Shown: positions 1 to 11,485 of the stretch, piece after piece
Layout: every line of letters starts with the position of its first letter
Position numbering within the stretch: position 1 is the stretch's first letter
Assembly: GCA_012845835.1 (NCBI GenBank)
Contig: JABAKD010000024.1
Coordinates: forward strand, 1,215,862 to 1,279,861
Reading direction: 5' to 3'
Source of the DNA: Undaria pinnatifida
Taxonomy: Eukaryota > Sar > Phaeophyceae > Laminariales > Alariaceae
DNA length: 64,000 nt
Translations under genes and position numbers: made by a program
The notes under the pieces: generated by a model
Told to the model about the DNA's origin: nothing
The model's input: the letters and a program-made list of their open reading frames with translations, nothing else
The model's database searches: none

Positions 1-430
1 CCTAGGCCGTGAAATGGTCCATCGTGTAGCACGTTCAACGCCTTATGAATTGAGGGGGACGAGTGCCACTTCGACAATAGAGGTGGCACTTCAAGGTTGA
101 ATCGGCTTCTGAATGGAAGGGCTCCTTATAACCAAAAGCTCGTCTGAAGAAGAAGTTTAGTTTTCTTTTATTTAGTTTTCGTTTTATACCTAGGCCGTGA
201 GATTGTCCATGGTGTAGCACGTTCAACGCCTTATGAAGTGAGGGGGGCGAGTGCTAGTTCGACAAAGAGGTGGCACTTCAAGGTCGAATCTGCTTTTGAA
301 TGGAAGGGTTTCTTATAACCAAAACCTCGTCTGACGAACCACTTCAGTTTTCTTTTTTTAGTTTTCGTGTTGTACCTAGGCCGTGAGATTGTCCATCGTG
401 TTCGTAGCACGTACGTACTTGGATGTTCCC
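1..430. repeat. 187-bp tandem repeat, about 2.3 copies
   Basis: The motif CCTAGGCCGTGA recurs at 1, 189 and 375, so the period is 186-188 bp. The two full units align over their length with scattered substitutions and the third is cut short after about 50 bp. The array starts at the window edge and may continue to the left. No conserved protein is seen in it. Confidence 0.9.
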
Positions 431-3400
431 CTAAATCAGGTGTTTTGGTCAAGCGGCACAAGAAGAACTCCTCTAGTGAGAAGCCTCAGAAACGAAATAC
501 TTTACTCCTACCGCACTATTAGTCCTACAAGTAGCATGTGTCGGAGCCTCAGCAAAGACAGGTGCTATATCTTATCTCAGCACACGACAAGAGTATAACC
601 CAAGCTCTACCAACGCTGAAATGTAAAACTGATTACCGCACTCCAGGAAGACGATGTGAGGGGATATTTAAGCGTTTGGTGGCCAGCTTCATCAGCGGGA
701 TTGCCGACGCTTTCCCTGTTGGACTCCCACAGTGTTGTTAACTGGGAAACCTACCATAAGAGTCGTTACTCAGCGCGTGGGTGGGGTTTCAAAGGGGGTA
801 GGCTGTCATCACCAACTACGCGAACGTCGGGGCCGAGTCGTGGAGTCGTGCCTCCCACGCGACAGCACTACCAAATCACTACGGTACACTAACATCATTA
901 CCAAAGGCTAAGTAGACGAACACATTTGGCTTTGCGTAATGAGGAGTAGGTAACCTGGCCTTTTGCAACGTGGGATAGACGGGGGGTTCGCTATATACGT
1001 TTTGCAAAGCGGGCGGCGGCGCTACTTTGTGCGAGGTGAAGATGTGACGTGACGTTTGGCAAAGTGGGCAACAACGCGAATCCTGTTGAATGTGAGGGTA
1101 TGACGCGAGGTTTGGTCAGCTTGCGCTCACTATGTGAGGAGTTTTTTATCGCTCCAAAGTCAACACGGAGAACACAGATGTAGCAAGCCTTCTCCACAGC
1201 GCACCTGCATTAGCGGGTAGTTTAAAGTTGTCGGACTGGAATTGAAACCCTGCGTGTGGGGTGTGCAGTATATTCGGCAGAAGTGCGCCTATGTCGGAGT
1301 GCGCATCGCGCGTGATACGCGCTTGCGATATGGGAAACTGCTTTATGAATAAATCATTAATAAACAAAAGTATGAAGGTAAAGGGGTAGTCTAAAGGTAA
1401 AGGTAAAGTGTGACTGAAGGCAATTCTCAAACAAGGAACTATGGGCACATAATCTAATGCTTGCGTTTTCCAATGTTACGATTAACAGAAAAAAATGCAC
1501 CGAAGCCTAGAGATTGATCGTGGGTGTCGCAGCTTTCCCTTTCCTCGACGAGACCACATTTTGGGTGATCGCGAGATATTCACAGCTGCTTAAGCCAGGA
1601 GCGGCGGAATTTTCCAGGCGCACCCCTGGTAAAGCACGGTGACGGAATAGCGAACACCCTGTACGGCCAATGGTGTATTGAAAGCACTACACCGTGAATA
1701 TTTTGTCATGAACGCATCTTGAGTAATATCCACAGAAAATTCAAACAAAGCTCGCAATGAAAGCAGGGGCATGACGGTGGCCGGAGGGAGGGGGAAGCAG
1801 ATGAGAAGAATGTTGCCCGATGTGGAGGCAGAGCCCCAGCAGTGGGTTTGGGGGCGACAACAGCGCCTGAAAGGGGAGACTAGCAACGGCAGTGATAAAG
1901 TGCCCCGCGGAAGGAACGTGTTTTCGATCCGACCCGTTAACGCCAAATACAAAACCCGCGCCCGTTTCTTCTGGATGGATAGCGTTGCTCTCGCGGGCCC
2001 GAGCAGTGTGATCTCTGTCAGCAAGATCGCTCGATATGTGCACCGACGTAACGGCGACCGAACGAGAACCGCAGTCCAGCCGTCGATGTTCTTTGTCAAG
2101 GTCCATTTTGTAGAGTTTTCGACGACGATGCGGTTGGCAGTGCGTGCAGGGAGGCGTGGGGTCGAAATGGAGACGGTAGCGAGCTGTAGCCGCAAGACAA
2201 ATACTCTCGCTGGAGGAGAGACCACATGGCTGTCGTTGAAGAAGTGGCTGGGTGTGGTTATGGTGGTAAATGTGGCGATGGGAGAAATTCTAAACTTTTG
2301 GCGAGGCTGGGAGCGGGAGTAGCGGTGGGGGGTGGAAGTCGGTGGTTGGGGGTGGGGGCAGAGGATGCAGAACACTCTTCATTGAGGATGTAGTCGGAGC
2401 CGGGAGGACGATGCCGTTGCATTCTTCACGAAATACGTCAAAAAACGGTCGCCTTACATGGACCCCTGGTGTGGTGATGCTAGACGAGCGGAGCCGTCGT
2501 GGTAGTTTTCAAAAATCACTGGACGCCGTCCCGTCAAATTGAAGACATACGAAAAACAGCCAGTGGTATGTTGCTGGGCGTATTTCATGCCAGTATCAAT
2601 CGCCAAGAAAGCTGGGTGCATAAAATGACGGACGAAACACAAAAGTGGAGGACCTGCCAGGAATCACACCATTGTCCGCGGGAGAAACGCCATGTGTCAT
2701 CGCGGGCCCAATGGGGAAGGCAACGGGACGGTATTATCCATTCACACGAAGATACTAGTTCATATCGCGTAATGCACTCGAATGGGGGGCCAAAGAGACA
2801 CCGCCACCACTACGTACTATAGAGGTATTATAATCGGGGCTGCGAAGCGCACAGCGCGAGTCCTTTCTTTGTTTTCCGAGGGAACAAAACCTTTTCATGT
2901 CGGATCGCAATTGGTAAATAATGAGGCGCGCGGCCTCAACACCTTGCAATAGTCCAATCTGCGATGCTGGGTGACTGCGGAAAAAACACCGATGAGGCAG
3001 AGCAGCAAACGAAATATCAGCAGCAGTATATCTGGTCATGTGGTAGATGTAAACTGAACGAAAACCAACACGAACGAACACCTACGAACGCTGTTTGACA
3101 TTTACGTTCTGTTTTCAGACAGGAAAAAAACTCGGTGCTCGTGGTGCTGCTGCAGCAGAACTCGTAGCAGCAGCAGCTGCAGCGGAATCATAATCAGTAG
3201 TAACGGTAGAAACAGCAGTAGCAGGGCATACGAAACCAGGGCCTGGTCGGCGTCGCGGCGCGTGCGTCCCTTGGATCAGCCCCCTGAAAAAGATACGTGC
3301 AGCCTCAGTTGTTTGTTTGTTTTGCTGTTTAATTCTTGAAGGCGAACAATCTGCATCTATCTTCGATAACCGAAAGGCATCCAACATCGGAGGTACTTAC

Positions 3401-5775
3401 TTTAGGCACCACCATGGTATCTACAGCAGAGCTTCTCGGCCCCCCCATCCATACGGTGGGCCTGACCATATACTTGCAGCATGTCTCAGGGACACGAACC
3501 CAAATGGTAATGTGGGCAGACAGACAGACAGACACGTTGGGTTCGCCCAGTATGTTGAACTTTCAAAAAGGAAAAAAGCTGCTTTACTCTGATGTTTTGA
3601 AAACCGGAGAACATGTAAAGGAACCCAGTTTCGGTGCCGGTGAAAACACACGTTGCCGCACCTGCCTCGACGAACTCCCAACGACTCACAGCGAAACCAG
3701 TTCGAGAAGAGTCCGCTGTCGTTTGTGCGTGCACAGGACCCGTCGGGACTTACCTTGGTGGCGTGCGTGTACGTTGAGTGCGGTGGACAAACGCGACCCT
3801 ATAGACTACCCCATCTTGGTGAGGATTGATTGCAAGAAGCGTTTTTAAACCTCGGCTGGCAACGCCTCAGGCTTGTCGACGGGTCTCCACCGAACGGCTG
3901 CCAGGCCCATGCTAGACTCGTCTCGTCCCTAGGTTGGCGTGAATACTGGATTGAAGGTTTTGTAAACCATTGACCATCATTTCTGGGGCCCGATAGAGCG
4001 TCCAGCGTGATAATGAGGGCGATGGGCATATGCAAGGTTTGCCGAGGAACCATGGCGGAGGGCTCCTTTTCTTACTCTACTCTTCAGTCATGCCGCCGCC
4101 GACACCACGCCGGTGAACGCGGCGTTGTTTTTAGCCGGGAGCTTTGCCGCCAAGGTGAAACACGCTTTTTCGCTGCTGTCCAATCGCGCTTTTCGCCCAG
4201 AGGGTGCGTGCAGAGTCTTGAAGCCCACCAGCGTAGCCGCCTTCGGGCCCGCCTTGCGAGTGTTGAGAGCGAGTATTCTGCGGGCGGTAGCCGGTGTCGT
4301 GTGTGGTCTGGTGCCCTTCACCCCGCTGGCGACCGAGGCAGCGCGAGAGTATTCCTACGATTTGCCCGATCGGGTGTTGTTCCCGTAATGACATCTGAGA
4401 ATATACGCTCCAGCCTTCGACGGTATACGTTGTGGCTGTCCTCTGGAGTTGTCCACGCTAGGGTCCAGGCAACCCCTATTGGCGATACTCGGCATGTGCG
4501 CAATGTACATGATTCTTTAGGGGGAATACAACGGTTCGTGACATTTACGGCGGCGTTATTGGCTGTTACGAACGGCAGCCGTGCGATTTGGTGGAGACCG
4601 CAGACCACTCTTTCGAGGGGAGTCGTCCGTTGAACGACTGGCGCTACCCCCTGAGCTTTCGTCGCAGTGTGCAAGTAGTCAACGTGCGTATGATCTAGAT
4701 GGGGGCCAGGGTTCTAAGGAATCGTTGGTAGCACTAGACTTGTACGTGGCGACCAGGTTGTATGGCGGGCCTGTTTACCAACCAGCCGTATGCGACGATG
4801 CACGGCCCATGTCCGCGGTCATAGGCGGCGGGCCGGGATTCGAACGAAGCGGGGGGGGGGGGGACCTTCCCGTCACGCCCGGAGAGAGTGAAAAAGTCGT
4901 GCACCATTGAAATCGGGAGGGCTTGTTTCTGCATTATACGCTTAAGACCAGCCACGCTTCTACATTTACTGCATGATGGCCCATTGACCTTTGAGTTGCG
5001 CGTAATGACCTCTCCGCTACTGCGGTGGTGGAGCCTGCCCTAATGCCGGTTTGGCTCGTAACGTCACAAAATTTCTCGGAGTAGTCGCCAGCTAGCCGGA
5101 GTGCAGCGTGAACACCAAGCCATGATGTTGCTCCCTGACGCGCTAAGGCGTACCGATTCCATCACGACCGTAACCGCGGCTTCCAGAACGCACTCACCTC
5201 CGGGCACCCCTGCCATCCCCTCTCGGAATTCCCTATATACGCCCGAAAACGGGGCTTTGTTTTCGACCCTCCAGACGTCATCAACGCCCTAGAGCAGTTG
5301 TCGCCATGTCCACGTGATTGCAGCAGCTTCGCAACCCATGGCAAAGGCTACAAAAAAACGCTTCCGGTCCCGAGACTCTTCGCTCCATGGCGCACAAAAT
5401 CTGACAGAAAATGTAATCGACGACGCGAATGAGAAAATTACTGGCGGTTTGTCGTGAGGACCATACGAAGCACGCCAACGCAGGGGACGTACCCAGATTT
5501 CAATCCTCGCCCCGGCACACATGTTCATACGGAAGGTTTCATCGCAGAGCGGGAGGACGTCTGTCTGACCTTTGTGCGACCGAGAGGGGTGAGCTGCTGG
5601 GCAGCCTCCGGCGGGAAGGTCACGGTAGTAAATGCGCCCCGGCTTCGCGGATATCCTAGTTGACATACACCCGCGGCACGGAGGCGGCATGTGCGGTCTC
5701 CCTTGAAACGAACACAAAATAAGGCGAACGGAGCGATGCGGGAAACGGTAGAGAAAGACGGATGTACACGGTCGT
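431..5775. other. No recognisable gene; open frames without known domains
   Basis: I read both strands and found no recognisable protein, RNA gene or transposon end. Longer open frames lie at 1590-2375 (minus, 261 codons), 1771-2322 (plus), 3336-3848 (plus) and 4007-4633 (plus). They overlap each other on opposite strands and show no family motif. A short CAG/GCT-rich patch lies at 3,140-3,190 and a G run at 4,850-4,862. A sequence at 460-520 resembles one at 60,700-60,770, so part of this stretch is probably dispersed repeat. Confidence 0.5.
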
Positions 5776-5870
5776 CTGCCAGCGTGAACTTTCCCAGGCG
5801 CTCTGCAGAGGATGCCATGTCCTGCCAGCGTGAACTTTCTTAGGCGTTCTGCAGAGGACACCATGTCCTA
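5776..5870. repeat. Tandem duplication of about 47 bp
   Basis: Two adjacent copies begin TGCCAGCGTGAACTTTC at about 5,776 and 5,822. Each ends near CTGCAGAGGA(T/C)(G/A)CCATGTCC. They differ at a handful of positions. Confidence 0.8.
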
Positions 5871-7309
5871 CCGGTGGAGAACGTCAGGTCTACCAAAATG
5901 AAGCTTCCCTCTCGGAAAACATATCCTTGGCACCCGGGGTGACTTCACCCACGAGCTGCTCCTCAGAAAACATGGAAGCAGGACCGCCGCTCTTGCTGTT
6001 CGGGACACGCCCCCGGGAGCGGCTCCAGCCCAAATCCCCTCCCGAAGCGTGGCCATGTCCACTGTTTCCGGGGTTCCCCTAGAAGGCGATCACTCCCGAT
6101 CATTCCCGCCACCATCACCACCACTGTTGCCGCCAGAGCCCCCTCCCCGATGGTCTCCCCGGCTACCGTGGCCGCCAGAGGTCCCATCGCGGCGGTTCTG
6201 CCCGTTGCTGCTTTCGCCTGCGAATTCATCAGGCTGGCAGGACCGCGGCTCCTGCGAATGTCAGGAGGACGTGCAGGCCCTGCCTGTTTTTCCTGTTTCT
6301 CCTTCGGACTCGGTCAAACCACGATGGCGTGCCCTCAGGCACGCACACTCGGGATGGAGCCTTGAAGGCGCGCGGGCACACTCAGCTAATTATTACGCGG
6401 CGTGCGTTTCTGTCCCAGTCTGGCTCAGCGCAAGGAGGGCGGACGTCAAACGAGTGGTATCCGTAGAAGGAGGGTAGTTGCTGCGGAAACGATCTCGGTG
6501 GCCAAATCCGAGTGAAACTCCCAGGCGTGTTTGTTCGCCGTACACATCACGCCGATGTCCAGGAAGATGCCATCCATTTTGTTGTTTTTACTAGTTCGAG
6601 GAAACAGTGGTCACGACGACAAATGCCGACACTTCAGGGCAAAGTACCTTAGGGGACGCTTCTACTGTTGCTGGTGCTACTGGTGCTGCTGGTATTGGTG
6701 CTGGTGCTGGCGATGGTGCTAGTACTGACACGACTGCAGTAATAGCCGGAACGACAGAGATGTTCACCGCAGTCTTAGCGGGGGCGATAGATTTAGCAAT
6801 GGCGGGGTCGCCCCCACTGACGGGCGTGATCTAGCAGAAGAAGCAACAGCGGTGACTCCCCGGAGGCAAGGGTGACCGTATGCGAATCAGAAAAAGCTTG
6901 AGAATTCAGTAGCGCCCAGCCATTGGACGGGCGTATCCCCTTCGATATTCCTTTCTGGTGGCGTCCTCCCTGGCGGCATCATCCTCGTCCTGGGCGTGGA
7001 TATGCGCCGAGACGGCTATTTTCCTCCCAACTGCCGCGGTCTCACAACGGCAGTTGGCCTCTTCTTGTCGAAGCTGCCACGTACGCACAAACAATCCTGT
7101 CCAAGTCTTGCACGGTCTGCCGGGGCCTCCCCTGCGGATGTTCTCTGGCCCGCCTTTCCTCCAACGCGCAGAGGGTGGGTTTCACACCGCTTCGATGGCT
7201 GTCGCGCTTGCAGGAGCCCCCGAGTGATGTTGGAGAACATAATCCTAGCTGTAACTATTTTTCAGATAATTGATCACTACTTGGGGATCGGCCGAAGTCC
7301 GGTGCCAGT
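5871..7309. other. No recognisable gene; Gly/Pro-rich low-complexity frames
   Basis: The stretch 6,090-6,200 is CCR-rich and reads as Pro-rich on plus and Gly-rich on minus. A GGTGCT-type imperfect repeat lies at 6,666-6,722. Open frames such as 6,049-6,477 are compositionally simple and carry no domain I recognise. No CCHC knuckle, reverse transcriptase or other mobile-element motif was found. Confidence 0.5.
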
Positions 7310-8180
7310 GCCCCTCGGTGAGGAGCCCTCGCCTATGCGCCGGCTGTGGTAGAGGTGGTGGCCACGGTGAGAGCTAGGAAAAGTAGTGTCCTCCGATAGT
7401 TCGGCTCAGAAATCACATATCCTTCGATACATACTAAAACTCCAACAATCCGGCGACGAAAACAGTTACCCCTTTGTTTGGTCGATACCGCCCGGCACGG
7501 TATGGAACCCCCCCCCCATTCACTGATCGTTGTTTGACTGGGGCTCATGGAACCAGCGCGCTGCGAGAGTTATCCCTCGGGCCACCGGCGAGGTCTCGCC
7601 GCACCCGGGTATGATAATGTCCCATCCCCGGTCTGGAAATCCTCCATACATATGCAATTCCAAACATCCGGGGACGAAAATAGTGATCTCCATGGTCGAT
7701 ACCGCCTCCCCGGACTGTGTGTGAACCCACTGATCGACGATTGGTTAGGGCCCATGGAGCCAGCGCGCTGCGAAAGTTGCCCCTCGGGCTACTGTAGAGG
7801 TCTCGCCGCATCCGGGAAGGATCAGGGCATATCCCCGGTCAGCAAGAATTCCATGCTTATTAAGCTCCGACAACCCGAGGACGAAACCGGTTATCTCTGT
7901 CTGCCTGTACGGACGCTTTCGTATCCTCGTGAACCGTCTTTCCATATAGTATATAAACCCAAATATCCTATTATATTGAGTCGTTCTTGCACTACACAAA
8001 TTTCCTGACAATCCGCCGGGTCGATATCGCCCCGCGCCGTGAAAAAAACCCGCGCCCCATCCACTGATTGCTGATTGGCTGTGACTCATATAACCAGCGC
8101 GCTGTAAGGGTTGCCACCGGGTCAAGACCGAGGCCCCGTCGCATCCGGGGATGATGAGGTCCCATCCCCGGATCAAAAAA
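7310..8180. repeat. Diverged tandem repeat, unit about 210 bp, 3-4 copies
   Basis: A block containing CCAGCGCGCTG recurs at about 7,553, 7,760 and 8,095. Around it recur a CTCGGGCCAC-like segment, a CATCCCCGG(T/A)(C/T) segment and a GGGGACGAAA segment. A weaker unit covers 7,310-7,530. The last unit is about 120 bp longer because of an AT-rich insertion at about 7,900-8,010. The frame 7,547-8,008 runs through two units and so encodes an internally repeated peptide, which I read as repeat-derived. Confidence 0.8.
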
Positions 8181-8750
8181 ATATCGATAAATCTACAGTA
8201 CAACTCCTACAACACGGGGACGAAAGGTCATACAGCACACTATAAATACAACGAGCGCTACTATGCCCTACCCTATGATACCATTAACGGGCAACACGTG
8301 TGTAGCGCCACGTCGCCGCGCCGCTCTAGTAGTATAAATTTAAAACAAATGCAATTCATCATCGTTACTTAGGCGACCTGTACAAAACAGCCGCCTTCCC
8401 ATTTTATTTTGTTGATACTTGTATTTTTTTATTAGACTAAATTTTCAACCAATCAATACCAACGAAATCCGAACCAAGTATAATACTCCGTAGTATTTTT
8501 GTTGTTGTTCCGCCGAAAATGTTTACATCACATGCGCGGATAGCATCGTCTTGTCGATATCACAGCCCTGCTCACGTACTTGTCGATGGTACCAGCAGCA
8601 CGAGGAACAAACACTGGTGGACCCCGGTGCCCGAAACCAACACAGCAGTGCGGCGTGTCTAAGCGCACTGCCTTTTTTAGAACTAGCGCAAAAAATTGTT
8701 GGTCCGGTTTAACGAGCGAACGCCTTTGAAGTAATGATCATGGCTATGTT
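8181..8750. other. AT-rich intergenic stretch, nothing recognised
   Basis: No conserved frame, RNA gene or terminal repeat was seen here. Confidence 0.4.
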
Positions 8751-8754
8751 ATAA

Positions 8755-9000
8755 GGTTTAGTTTGGGTAAGCAATCGGTTAACCTTTTGCAAGTGTTCAA
8801 AAACGGACTAACACCCCACTACTACCTTAACAAGTGTGGCGTCGTCGGCAAGACCCGAACCTGCGCGTGAAATCATAACGGATTGGAAACCCACCGTGAT
8901 TTTACACGCAGGTTCGGGTAACGAATGGCGTCGTCGACAGACTACGGGTTTTTCGGGTCGTGGGTTCAATCCCACATCCATCCACCATAATATACTTTTT
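8755..9000 (+). mobile_element. tRNA-derived SINE-like element, copy A
   Basis: Its right part at 8,924-8,987 contains TGGCGTCGTCG, a loose pol III A-box, and GTGGGTTCAATCCCAC, a T-arm/B-box. A CCACCA end, an AT-rich tail and a T run follow. The left part begins TTAGTTTGGGTAAGC. The same order of parts is found in copy B (10,088-10,250, opposite strand). The 5' half does not fold as a normal tRNA, so this is not a tRNA gene. Compared with copy B it holds about 100 bp extra in the middle. Confidence 0.6.
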
Positions 9001-9543
9001 CAGACTTTCCCCATGTCGAACTTGAAAAACACTCTCCCCGGTAAAGTATACCCAGGAAATGAAACGGCTTGGACATGTTGACAGGTCCGCCCGTATATCC
9101 GGCCGACCTGCTATCCCGCCGTTTCAGGGAGGGAGAGTGTTGTAAGGCTTAGTTTGGGTAAGCTACCCGTATTGGTTAGCCTTTTTGCAAGTGAGTGGTC
9201 AAACGGGCCAACCCCAGTAATACCCGATTAATACCCGAGTAATACCCGAGTAGTACCCGAGTATTGTAATTCCTTAACAACACCTTCACCGTAGGGGGGT
9301 ACCTGTTAACGTATTAGTGGGGTATTAGTCCGTTTGACCACTTACAAAAGGCTAACCAATACGAGTAGCTTTCCCAAACTAAGCTTTACAACACTCTCCC
9401 CCCCTGAAACGGCGGGATAGCAGGTCGGCCGGATATACGGGCGGACCTGTCAACATGTCCAAGCCGTTTCATTTCCTGGGTATACTTTACCGGGGAGAGT
9501 GTTTTTCAAGTTCGACATGAGGAAAGTCTGAAAAAGTATATTA
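8988..9543. repeat. Large near-perfect palindrome, 228-bp arms
   Basis: The arm 8,988-9,215 is repeated in inverted orientation at 9,318-9,543 with few mismatches. The loop is about 102 bp and holds five copies of a TAATACCCGA-like 11-mer (9,218-9,262). The left arm abuts the tRNA-derived element. The inner arm sequence (TTTGGGTAAGC and TTTGCAAGTG) is the left part of that element, so the palindrome is probably an inverted dimer of it. Confidence 0.85.
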
Positions 9544-9549
9544 TAAAAA

Positions 9550-10076
9550 TTAAAATACACTCCAGCTGTGAGATCGAAGATTTCGTCGAAACTCATCTTT
9601 GCAAGCTGTGTGTGATACTCCGATCGCGCGCATTACGAGTTGTGTGTCCTCATTAAGGATATAGGTCGGCGACTCCCCTTACAGCTACAGTGTAGCTATC
9701 AGGGTCAACAGGATGATTTTAGTCAGTCTGTGCGCGGAAACTATAAAACCCGTTTCTGAGGGGGACAAAATCTGACAGCTGTGAAGGGAAAGGGGGGGCC
9801 TGGTTTTGATCAAAAGCGAGCGGGTTTGGAGGGGGGCGGGGGGGGGGGGGGGGGGGGGGGGGAAGGGGCAATTTGTGCATGTAAGCTATAAATCCTTTCG
9901 AGGGGATAAATCTGACGGTTTTATCACCAGTATATTATTGGGGGCGGGGGGGGGGGGGGGGGGGGGCAGCTCGATATGTGCCTGGAAACTATACATTATT
10001 TCGAGGTGATAAATGTGACATTTTTGGAAATAATACATCAGTTTATTGTGTATATCCTGGGGTAAGTCGTACAATC
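9550..10076 (+). mobile_element. Dispersed element with poly-G tracts, copy 1
   Basis: This matches 37,990-38,612 in reverse orientation over nearly its whole length, from AATACACTCCAGCTGTGAG to AAGTCGTACAATCA. Inside are about three sub-repeats of roughly 100 bp. Each carries a (TATAAA)-(GAGGGGA)-(AAATCTGAC)-like core and is followed by a G tract of 17-25 bases (9,838-9,862 and 9,948-9,966). No coding capacity was seen. The G tracts could be unstable. Confidence 0.8.
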
Positions 10077-10087
10077 AAAAAGTATAT

Positions 10088-10250
10088 TATGGTGGATGTG
10101 GGATTTGAACCCACGACCCGAAAAACCCATGGTCTGTCGACGACGCCATTTGTTAAGGTATTACCATATTTGTCCGTTTGACTACTTGCAAAAGGTTATC
10201 CAATAGCTTACCCAAACTAAGCCTTATAACACTCTCCCCAATTTTCAATA
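10088..10250 (-). mobile_element. tRNA-derived SINE-like element, copy B
   Basis: Read on minus it runs from GGGGAGAGTGTTATAAGGC through TTAGTTTGGGTAAGC and TGGCGTCGTCGACAG to a B-box-like GTGGGTTCAAATCCCAC. It ends at CCACCA and a T run. It is the more compact of the two copies and sits directly beside the poly-G element. Confidence 0.6.
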
Positions 10251-10672
10251 CCGGGTTTGAGCTATCATACTATGATACTATCATACTATCATTATATCAT
10301 ATCGTATTATATCATATCATATCATATCATATCATATCATATCATATCATATCATATCATAGCATATCATATCATATCGTACTATCATACTATCATACTA
10401 TCATACTATCATACTATCGTACTATCTTCTCGCGCGAGTGACTCTGTACCTCACTGACAAACACACGTTCGGCGATTTTTTTTTGTTGCAGCGTAGCTAA
10501 CCACCCCTTAGACCGTATTAACGTCGAGAGTATTAAACAGCATCGTTATTAGCTTGTGACCTCAAGGAACAGGGGGGTGGGTCACTCGCACGAGTGACAC
10601 CGAGCCACTGAAAAAAAAGTGCCCAAAAGGGGGTAAATCATCATAATAACCCCACTGCCGAAGCCTTGGTCT
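10237..10672. mobile_element. MITE of the CTCGCGCGAG family, with ATATC microsatellite
   Basis: The right end CACTGCCGAAGCCTTGGTCT (10,653-10,672) is a variant of the terminal inverted repeat of the copy at 42,377-42,646. The left end is replaced by the neighbouring SINE-like element. Between the shared flanks lies a (CATAT)n / (CATACTAT)n microsatellite at 10,262-10,428. Two inverted ACTCGCGCGAGTGAC-like motifs lie at about 10,430 and 10,586. The same arrangement recurs at 41,596-42,107. Confidence 0.65.
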
Positions 10673-11164
10673 CCAATGCTTCAGGCGTCAGCCGAGATAT
10701 TGAGCTCAATTAGGAGCTCGAAATCTTTTGCCGCACCTTGCCGTGGAAAGACTCGGATGTTATACTAGAAAATAGGGTAGGATCTGCTTTCCGGTAAAGA
10801 AATGAAGCAGCTCGCATATAAGTCAGACTCAAATTAGTTGTTGTGTGACGCAGGGTGTGTCGTCCAACAGTTTCAATTTCCAAAAAGAAAAAAAGCTTTT
10901 TTTGCTCATGTCTCATGGAATGCTCAAGCCCAGATAGATGTCTTAACTCCGTGAAAAATTAAGCACTCCCCTACCGTAGGGTGCGCAACACACATACGAA
11001 GTATTTGTATAGTCTAATATCTTAGAAGAGACTAAAAGTGCATGCCTTAACGCTTTTGGCGCCCATGTGCAGACGAAGAACAAGTGACGCCGTTCTACGA
11101 CAGAGGCGGCGCCTTTGGGCTAAGGTTCTTTTCTGATTAACGGCCCCCCTTCTCTTTTCTTTTC
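10673..11164. other. No gene seen
   Basis: Nothing coding was recognised. The GTTCTACGACAGAGGC-containing part at 11,090-11,130 resembles 22,268-22,310 and is probably dispersed repeat. Confidence 0.4.
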
Positions 11165-11485
11165 TGTTCACACCCTTCTACTTTCCCGCTTCTGGACAAG
11201 CCGTGGTCACAGTCGTCGTCCCTTCTCCTCCCTGGTTCTTGCCTTCAATTTTTATCGCGCATAGGTCGCGCATAGGGTTCAGCACTCCCACTCGCTGCTC
11301 GTCAATTTTTCATCGAGGGCTGCTAACTCACGCTCTCGCGCTTTCCGTAAGTCAATTTGTGCACAAGAAAAAGTCCCCAAACGAATATATATATACGAGT
11401 ATTATGCACTGACTGGGATTCGAACTCACGAAGCCGACCTATACCAGGCTCGAGGACAACCTGATACGCCACCGGGGCGACCGGC
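11165..11485 (-). mobile_element. tRNA-derived SINE, family 2, copy 1
   Basis: On minus, the head (about 11,485-11,410) reads GCCCCGGTGGCGTATCAGG with a good A-box. It continues to GAGTTCGAATCCCAG, a good B-box, and then a roughly 230-bp body. It is collinear with 20,791-21,080 (plus) and with the interrupted copy at 26,862-28,765. This copy has a duplicated TCGCGCATAGG motif. Confidence 0.8.

Noticed and set aside
1590-2375. 261-codon open frame on minus overlapping a 183-codon frame on plus (1771-2322)
   Set aside because: No family motif in either, no splice support, and the two overlap on opposite strands. GC-rich DNA gives such frames by chance.
4827-4850. GGGATTCGAACGAAGC, like a tRNA T-arm read in reverse
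   Set aside because: No matching acceptor, D-arm or anticodon arm is present around it, so it is not a tRNA gene.
10090-10150. tRNA gene on minus with CCACCA end
   Set aside because: The T-arm is good but the 5' acceptor strand and D-arm do not pair. It is repeated as part of a larger element, so I called it a SINE-like element.
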